Source: Ensifer sp. USDA 6670 (GTDB lineage Bacteria > Pseudomonadota > Alphaproteobacteria > Rhizobiales > Rhizobiaceae). From it: DNA of 64,000 nucleotides. The position numbers and the translations under genes were made by a program. Every line of letters starts with the position of its first letter. Within the stretch, counting starts at the first letter, position 1. This document shows positions 59,386 through 64,000 of this stretch, piece after piece. The DNA lies in NCBI GenBank assembly GCA_000421085.1, contig ATWE01000003.1, positions 394,357 through 458,356 of the forward strand. The letters are read 5' to 3'. Below the pieces are notes generated by a model. It was given only the letters and a program-made list of their open reading frames with translations, was not told where the DNA came from and did no database searches.

Positions 59386-59464
59386 AGAGCGGTTTTCCGC
59401 CCGTAACTGCGTCGCTTCAAAGGGTTAGAGCCACTGTTTCAATGAACCAGTGAAACGCTCTAAC
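59386..59464. repeat. Rhizobial palindromic repeat remnant with hairpin, copy D
   Basis: GAGCGGTTTTCCGCCCG at 59386 resembles the right arm of the repeats at 15018 and 35144. The following GTTAGAGC (59424-59431) and GCTCTAAC (59457-59464) form a perfect stem, with inner arms CACTG and CAGTG. Confidence 0.5.
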
Positions 59465-59609
59465 GGCTGACTGCAAGAACCTGCGGAAACGTGATCCTGC
59501 CACCCAGCCCTTTTTGCCGGAAAGGATGGAGACGATGTAGCTGCGCAGGAGCAGCGGACGCTCCCGTGCGGGGCGTCCCCGACGCTGTTTCGCGCATCAC
59601 TGTTACGGC

Positions 59610-59643
59610 ACGGAAAGATTTTCCAAACGGAAAGATTTTCCAA
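59610..59643. repeat. Two exact 17-bp tandem repeats upstream of the rhodanese gene
   Basis: ACGGAAAGATTTTCCAA occurs twice in direct tandem (59610-59626 and 59627-59643). Each copy is itself palindromic (GGAAA and TTTCC). The array ends 86 bases before the rhodanese start. The 59465-59729 stretch holds no gene that I can support. Confidence 0.6.
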
Positions 59644-59729
59644 AGTCAGCGGATCTCCGGCCAAGCCATGTCCTGACTCGGCCCGGATCGCGGGGTAGAC
59701 GGTGTTCGACAAACGAATTCGGGAGCCTC

Positions 59730-60647
59730 ATGAAAATGCGCATCGCATCATTAGCATTCACGCTGTCCGTCCTTGCCTCGTCCGCGCTCGCTGCCGACAT
59801 AAGACCGCTCGTGGACGCCGAATGGGTCAAGGCGAATGCCGGCGATAAGGACGTCGTCATCCTCGACATCCGCGACAAGGTCGCCGAGACAGAACTTGGC
59901 GACAAGCCTTATATCCAGGGCGCGGTTGTCGCCCCCTATGCGAGCGCCGGCTGGCGCACCGAGGTGGGTGGCGTCCCCGGCATGTTGCCGCCGCTCGAGC
60001 AGATCACCAAGTTGATCGGCGATCTCGGCATCGATAACGACGATCACGTCGTCATCGTGCCCTGGGGTACCGATTCCACCGAGTTTGGTGGCGCGACCCG
60101 CGTCTATTGGACGTTCAAATATCTCGGCCATGAGGAAGTCTCGATCCTCGACGGTGGGTGGCGGCAATACGACGCCGCCGGCGGGACACGCTCTGCCGAG
60201 GCTGTAAAGCCCGAACCGGCAACGTTCCGCGCCGAGCCGCAGGAAAAGCTGCTGGCGACGACAGAGGAAGTCGCTGCCGCACTTAAGGCCGGCGCCAAGC
60301 TCGTCGATGGCCGGCCGGCCGACCAGCACCAGGGCAAGTCGAAGAGCCCGGTCGTGCGCGCCAACGGCACGATTCCGGGGTCGATCAACATCGAGCACTC
60401 CAAGCTTTACAGCCAGGACCACGCGCTCTTCGCCCGTCCCGAGACTGTGAAGGCCCTGACCGAGGCCGCCGGTCTGGCTGCGGATGAGGAAAACATCACC
60501 TTTTGCAACACGGGGCACTGGGCTTCCGTAACATGGTTCGCCCTGTCCGAGGTGCTAGGCAACAAGAACACCACCATGTATGACGGCTCGATGGCCGAAT
60601 GGACGGCCGATCCGGCGCGCCCGGTCGAGAACAAGTCGGGCACCTGA
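59730..60647 (+). CDS. Periplasmic two-domain sulfurtransferase (rhodanese)
   Basis: A 305-residue protein with a signal peptide (residues 1-21, ending SALA) and two rhodanese domains. The N-terminal domain (about 25-155) has no active Cys at the usual place; the loop reads VPWGTDS. The C-terminal domain has Cys259 in TFCNTGHWAS, the active-site loop, so only it is catalytic. It moves sulfane sulfur between thiosulfate or a similar donor and an acceptor in the periplasm. It is followed, after a perfect palindrome, by a YeeE/YedE transporter gene, suggesting that it feeds sulfur to or receives it from that protein. Confidence 0.88.
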   Translation: MKMRIASLAFTLSVLASSALAADIRPLVDAEWVKANAGDKDVVILDIRDKVAETELGDKPYIQGAVVAPYASAGWRTEVGGVPGMLPPLEQITKLIGDLGIDNDDHVVIVPWGTDSTEFGGATRVYWTFKYLGHEEVSILDGGWRQYDAAGGTRSAEAVKPEPATFRAEPQEKLLATTEEVAAALKAGAKLVDGRPADQHQGKSKSPVVRANGTIPGSINIEHSKLYSQDHALFARPETVKALTEAAGLAADEENITFCNTGHWASVTWFALSEVLGNKNTTMYDGSMAEWTADPARPVENKSGT

Positions 60648-60689
60648 CACCAACGGACCCGGACTGACCCGCGGTAACGGAAGAACAGG

Positions 60690-60716
60690 CCAATGTCCGC
60701 AATCTGCGGACATTGG
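60690..60716. repeat. Perfect 12-bp palindrome between rhodanese and transporter genes
   Basis: CCAATGTCCGCA (60690-60701) and TGCGGACATTGG (60705-60716) pair without mismatch around ATC. A follow-on T-run is absent. It could be an operator or an mRNA hairpin controlling the second gene. Confidence 0.6.
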
Positions 60717-60754
60717 CGATTTGACCAATGCCGCATAAGCGGCAGGAATTCGAA

Positions 60755-61969
60755 ATGACCGACATTTCCTCCGATCGTTCGCGATATTTGCCGCCGGCGG
60801 TTATCGACCGTGGGCCGGCGCTCGTAGCCGCCGGCGCACTCCTGACAGGCTTTCTCGTCATCGCGCAGTTGATCGATCTGCGGCAGGCGGCCCTCTTCGT
60901 CGTCGGCGGTCTGTTGGGGGTCGCCCTTTACCACGGCTCCTTCGGCTTCACAGGCGGGTGGCGCCGGATGGTGGTCGAGCGCCGCGGGCGCGGCATCCGC
61001 GCCCAGATGCTGATGATCGGTGTCGCGGCATTGACCATGATCCCGCTGATCTCGGCAGGCAGCCTCGGTGGCCAGCCGCTCGTCGGCGCGCTGGCACCGG
61101 TCGGGGTTTCGGTACTCGTCGGGGCTGCCATGTTCGGGTTGGGCATGCAGCTTGGCGGCGGCTGCGGTTCCGGCACATTGTTCACGGTCGGCGGCGGTTC
61201 GGCCCGCATGCTCGTCACGCTTACCTTCTTCATCGTCGGCGCGCTCATCGGCTCGGCGCATCTTCCATGGTGGCTGACGCTTCCATCCTTCGGCACGATC
61301 GATCTCGGCCGGCAGCTCGGGACCGGCACTGCGATCCTGGCCACGCTCGCGGGCCTCGGCCTCGTCGCCCTGACGACGGCGCTGATCGAGCGGCGGGCGC
61401 ATGGCAACATAGAAAGGGAGCCGGAACCGTCGCGTCCGGGTTGGACTTGGCTGCTTTACGGTCCATGGCCTCTGGTGGGGGCAGGGCTGCTCATGGCTCT
61501 GCTCAACGTCGCCACGCTGCTCCTTGCCGGCCATCCGTGGTCGGTCACGTTCGGCTTCGGCCTGTGGGGCGCCAAGGCGGCGCAGGCGGTCGGCGTTCCG
61601 GTCGCGACGTGGGAGTTCTGGAACTGGCCGGGGCCGCAAGCGGCGCTCAGTGCAAGCGTGCTCGCCGACGTTACATCGGTGATGAATTTCGGTATCGTTC
61701 TCGGCGCGGCAGCCGCCGCGAGTCTTGCCGGAAAATTCGCACCGAAGGCGAAAATACCGCTTGGCTCCATGCTCGCGGCCGTCGTCGGCGGTCTGCTGAT
61801 GGGCTATGGCGCACGGCTATCCTTCGGCTGCAACATAGGGGCGCTGTTCTCCGGCATCGCTTCGGGCAGCCTGCATGGCTGGCTGTGGTTTGCAACTGCC
61901 TTTGTCGGCTCGTTCGTCGGCATCTGGATGCGTCCGCTTTTCGGTCTCGACGGGTTCAAGAAAAAATGA
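60755..61969 (+). CDS. YeeE/YedE family sulfur-compound transporter
   Basis: A 404-residue membrane protein of the YeeE/YedE (Sulf_transp) family with about nine to ten spans. The two conserved cysteines of the pathway are seen in LGGGCGSGTLFTVGGGS (Cys137) and LSFGCNIGALFSGIASG (Cys359). Characterised members import thiosulfate. I set the start at ATG 60755; the frame opens 9 codons earlier but without a good start signal. Its stop overlaps the next start (ATGA at 61966-61969), so a four-gene sulfur operon with the rhodanese is likely. Confidence 0.88.
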   Translation: MTDISSDRSRYLPPAVIDRGPALVAAGALLTGFLVIAQLIDLRQAALFVVGGLLGVALYHGSFGFTGGWRRMVVERRGRGIRAQMLMIGVAALTMIPLISAGSLGGQPLVGALAPVGVSVLVGAAMFGLGMQLGGGCGSGTLFTVGGGSARMLVTLTFFIVGALIGSAHLPWWLTLPSFGTIDLGRQLGTGTAILATLAGLGLVALTTALIERRAHGNIEREPEPSRPGWTWLLYGPWPLVGAGLLMALLNVATLLLAGHPWSVTFGFGLWGAKAAQAVGVPVATWEFWNWPGPQAALSASVLADVTSVMNFGIVLGAAAAASLAGKFAPKAKIPLGSMLAAVVGGLLMGYGARLSFGCNIGALFSGIASGSLHGWLWFATAFVGSFVGIWMRPLFGLDGFKKK

Positions 61970-62298
61970 CGACAAGGAACACGCTTCTTTTCGGTGCAGC
62001 GCTGGCGGCAGCCACCGCCGCTGTGGCAGTCGATCACTATAGTCATCCCGTTCCGCGCGCCCAGCCGGCAACGGCCTCCGGTTCGGCAGGAGGGGCAGCG
62101 CCCTGTGCCGCAGCAGGTGCGCCGTGCTCCGCCGCCGCGCCGTGCGCGGCCGGAGCGCCTTGCGCCGCCGGAGCGCCCTCAACGGCAGCGGCACCCAAGC
62201 TCGCGCCTCCGCCGCCGCCGGCTCCGCTTCCTGCCAAGGGCAAGAAGCTTCCGCCGCCTCCGCCACCCGCTCCCTTGCCGGTCCAGGGAAATGGCTGA
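61966..62298 (+). CDS. Cys/Ala/Pro-rich small protein
   Basis: A 110-residue low-complexity protein. Residues 1-22 look like a signal peptide or membrane anchor (TLLFGAALAAATAAVAV). Then comes an Ala-rich part with regularly placed cysteines (APCAAAGAPCSAAAPC, then CAAGAPCAAGAPS), each four to six residues apart. The last 35 residues contain two copies of a KxxPPPPPAPLPxxG repeat. I recognise no family. Overlaps of 4 bases with the transporter and 8 bases with the next gene show it is a real member of the operon. A sulfur-carrying or metal-binding role is imaginable but unsupported. Confidence 0.65.
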   Translation: MTTRNTLLFGAALAAATAAVAVDHYSHPVPRAQPATASGSAGGAAPCAAAGAPCSAAAPCAAGAPCAAGAPSTAAAPKLAPPPPPAPLPAKGKKLPPPPPPAPLPVQGNG

Positions 62299-62878
62299 GG
62301 AAGCCATACAACTCGCGCACCGCGAGATCGCCTACTGCGAAACTTTGCTCGCCAAGGGCGGCCTCAACGTCCTCAGCGAAACCTTTCGCGACACGGCTGA
62401 AATCAAGGCCTGGGACCACTACCCGACCGGCGATGTGTTCGACCCGACGAGCGGCGCGCAGTGGTTCTATCACTGCCACCCGGCTGAAGAGGGGGCGGAA
62501 GAACACGGCCATTTCCACTGCTTCTTGCGACCGCGGGGGCCGCAAGGGCCGATCCACCATCTCGCGGCTGTGGGGGTCGACGCTCACGGGCGCCTTCTGA
62601 GGCTTTTCACGGTGAACCAGTGGGTGGTCGGCGATGACTGGCTCGGCGCGGAAGGCACGATCGCTCTTTTGCCCCGCTTCGACGTGCAGATGCCGCGGCC
62701 GTCTTATCTCGTGAACCGCTGGCTGACGGCAATTTTCACCGCCTACGAGCAGCAAATAACCGAACTGATCCGCGAGCGTGACCGCGCCTTGCTCACACAC
62801 CGCCGGCCTGAAGGCATCGAAGCGCGGGAGGACCGCACGCTGGAGGTCACTTCGGAGTTCAAGCTTTCAGGTCGCTAG
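62291..62878 (+). CDS. Hypothetical protein of the sulfur operon
   Basis: A 195-residue soluble protein, start ATG 62291 inside the end of the preceding gene. It is notably rich in His and Trp: FYHCHPAEEGAEEHGHFHCF near residue 58 (two Cys and five His within 20 residues), IHHLAAVGVDAHGRLLRLF and NQWVVGDDWLGAE near 108. The CHP...HGHFHC element is a possible metal-binding site. I do not recognise the family with certainty. Cotranscription with a YeeE transporter and rhodanese suggests a role in sulfur metabolism. Confidence 0.7.
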   Translation: MAEEAIQLAHREIAYCETLLAKGGLNVLSETFRDTAEIKAWDHYPTGDVFDPTSGAQWFYHCHPAEEGAEEHGHFHCFLRPRGPQGPIHHLAAVGVDAHGRLLRLFTVNQWVVGDDWLGAEGTIALLPRFDVQMPRPSYLVNRWLTAIFTAYEQQITELIRERDRALLTHRRPEGIEAREDRTLEVTSEFKLSGR

Positions 62879-63036
62879 ATGCGGCCAACGACGATCAAAC
62901 ATATCCCCGTTAATTCTGCAGCAAAGCTCCAAAGAGTGCGGTTCCGGCTGCGAAGCTGGGTGAGTGAGTGCCTGGAAAGCCCTGTAATCACAGGCATTTT
63001 ATGTATTCGGCGCTGCCGACCTAAAGGTACAACCAG

Positions 63037-63546
63037 ATGATTGATTTCAGGTCACTGACCGAAGCAGATTTCCTGATGTTATGCGAATGGCTAAATAGCC
63101 CTCATATGCGTGCTCACTACCAGAAGACGCCGATAACGATCGAGGAAGTTCAGGGGAAGTATACTGAGCGCCTGAGCCCAAGCCATGCCACCCATTGCCA
63201 TATAGCTTGTTATAATGGTGAGCCTTTTGGAATGTTGCAGTGCTATTTGCTTGGCGACTATCCCGATTTCGCTTCTGAGATAGGCGAGCACGATGGCGTA
63301 GCGGTCGACCTGTTTATCGGTGAGGAGCGTTTCATAGGGGGGGGCTGGGGGAAGGCTATGCTTCGCTCCTATGTGCTGAACGTGGTTCCTTCCATTTTTC
63401 CGCAAGCCCGCAAATGCTTCATCTGTCACGCTAAAGAGAACAAAATAGCTATTCGTGGTTCGCTGTCCGCAGGTTTTCTGCCGCATCGAGACGTCATCGA
63501 GAACGGGGTCGAAAGTCTGCTACTTTCGCAAGCGATCGGCTCGTGA
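63037..63546 (+). CDS. GNAT acetyltransferase, aminoglycoside 6'-N-acetyltransferase-like
   Basis: A 169-residue GNAT protein with the layout of AAC(6')-type and related acetyltransferases: FRSLTEADFLMLCEWLNSPH at the N-terminus, GEPFGMLQCYLLGDYPDF near 60 and VAVDLFIGEERFIGGGWGKA near 88 (acetyl-CoA loop). Base composition is visibly more AT-rich than its neighbours and codon use differs, so it is probably acquired. It lies next to an insertion sequence. The substrate is uncertain; many such homologues in soil bacteria do not confer resistance. AAAGG precedes the ATG. Confidence 0.75.
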   Translation: MIDFRSLTEADFLMLCEWLNSPHMRAHYQKTPITIEEVQGKYTERLSPSHATHCHIACYNGEPFGMLQCYLLGDYPDFASEIGEHDGVAVDLFIGEERFIGGGWGKAMLRSYVLNVVPSIFPQARKCFICHAKENKIAIRGSLSAGFLPHRDVIENGVESLLLSQAIGS

Positions 63547-63682
63547 AGATACTGATCCGCTCAGGCATCCGGTTGTCGTTAAGAAGCTCGGAAACGCAAC
63601 AGGCGGTTTGGGAGCGAAGAGCAACAGAAACAAAACCGCTCGTGTGTTCCATAACATGCGTTATCTGATTTTACCACTGTAG

Positions 63683-64000
63683 GGGCTATTTAGTAATGCG
63701 ACAGTTGGGCCAGTTAGAGATGCGACACTCCGCCTCTCGACGCTCTGGTCAACGTCAACGTTGGGAGCAAGGATGACGACTTTCAGCCTGGTGGAGACCA
63801 TGAGCGTTCGGAGTCGTGATGTCCTGTTTGATCACCATGTCGCAGAAAGAATTGCATCGCCTCGAAGTCATTCAGAAGATCAATGATCGACGCCTAAGCG
63901 TTGTCCAGGCAGCGGAACTGCTCGGCCTCAGTCAGGTGCACAGGCTGCTGCAGGCCTACGAGCACTCCGGTGCGGCCGGTCTGGTTTCGAAGAAGAGATC
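63683..64000 (+). mobile_element. Left part of an ISNCY-type insertion sequence (continues beyond window)
   Basis: The transposase start at 63819 and the preceding non-coding 140 bases form the left end of an insertion sequence. The left boundary near 63683 is an estimate. ATGCGACA occurs at 63696-63703 and again at 63720-63727, possibly sub-terminal transposase sites. The right end is outside the window. Confidence 0.6.
63819..64000 (+). CDS. ISNCY family transposase, N-terminal part (3' end outside window)
   Basis: From ATG 63819 the frame reads MSCLITMSQKELHRLEVIQK, continues with NDRRLSVVQAAELLGLSQVH and SGAAGLVSKKR, and runs to the window edge without a stop. This is the helix-turn-helix N-terminus of ISNCY transposases that bind the IS ends. 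The usual GLSQRQVHRLL seems to lack one or two residues (GLSQVHRLL), so the copy may be altered. ATG 63837 is an alternative start. About 60 codons are visible. Confidence 0.7.
   Translation, partial: MSCLITMSQKELHRLEVIQKINDRRLSVVQAAELLGLSQVHRLLQAYEHSGAAGLVSKKR

Noticed and set aside
62940..63010. Sequence before the GNAT gene as an integron attC or tRNA-derived attachment site
   Set aside because: Only a 5-bp stem (CCTGT/ACAGG) is visible; there is no tRNA end, core site or direct repeat to support integration.

Overview
The window looks like part of a large replicon of a Sinorhizobium/Ensifer-type alphaproteobacterium. It is GC-rich. The taurine cluster (tauABC-tauXY-xsc-tauZ-pta), followed by a phnW-phnA-phnY phosphonate cluster and an adjoining transporter, recalls the gene order I remember from the S. 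meliloti pSymB megaplasmid. That placement is from memory and was not checked. No RNA genes, CRISPR arrays or replication genes were seen.

Layout. 1-741 is the end of a Gfo/Idh/MocA oxidoreductase. 765-7015 is a probable general-stress block: two YihY/BrkB membrane proteins, two DUF2231 proteins, a DUF421 protein and a sorbosone-type sugar dehydrogenase lipoprotein. Several of its transcription units carry GGAAC-N18/19-TT promoters of the RpoE2/EcfG kind. 7267-13909 encodes a caa3-type cytochrome c oxidase (CtaG, tri-haem cytochrome c, haem-bearing subunit II, fused subunit I/III) with a cation/Ca2+ exchanger gene inside the operon. 13913-20786 is a LacI-controlled ketose pathway, possibly for D-tagatose: a KbaZ-family enzyme, a PfkB kinase and a ribose-type ABC transporter. 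20944-22893 holds single genes (GFA, DUF427, alpha/beta hydrolase).

22.9-30.2 kb is a decaying, patchwork stretch. It contains a frameshifted P-loop kinase, a partial second copy of the tauR 3' end, and remnants of GNAT, short-chain dehydrogenase, aldo/keto reductase and alpha/beta hydrolase genes. These lie among intact genes for a FabMG-like protein, a DeoR regulator, NudK, a GNAT acetyltransferase and an Rrf2/flavoprotein pair.

30258-40574 is taurine catabolism: TauR regulates, TauABC imports, TauXY deaminates taurine to sulfoacetaldehyde, Xsc makes acetyl phosphate and sulfite, and Pta makes acetyl-CoA. 40714-44056 is a DeoR regulator and a dimethylglycine-dehydrogenase-like flavoprotein joined by arrays of a GTTGC...TGTG motif. 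44072-55330 is 2-aminoethylphosphonate catabolism: a LysR regulator, a Na+/Pi transporter, PhnW, PhnA, PhnY and an ABC importer. Three promoters here share a composite element, ATAAGC-N27-GATTTKAY, that I suggest is the LysR operator. 55515-59374 holds a serralysin-like RTX metalloprotease and a small Tat-exported protein. 59730-62878 is a sulfur-handling operon (periplasmic rhodanese, YeeE/YedE transporter, a Cys/Pro-rich protein and an uncharacterised protein). 63037-64000 holds an AT-richer GNAT gene and the left part of an ISNCY-type insertion sequence that runs off the window.
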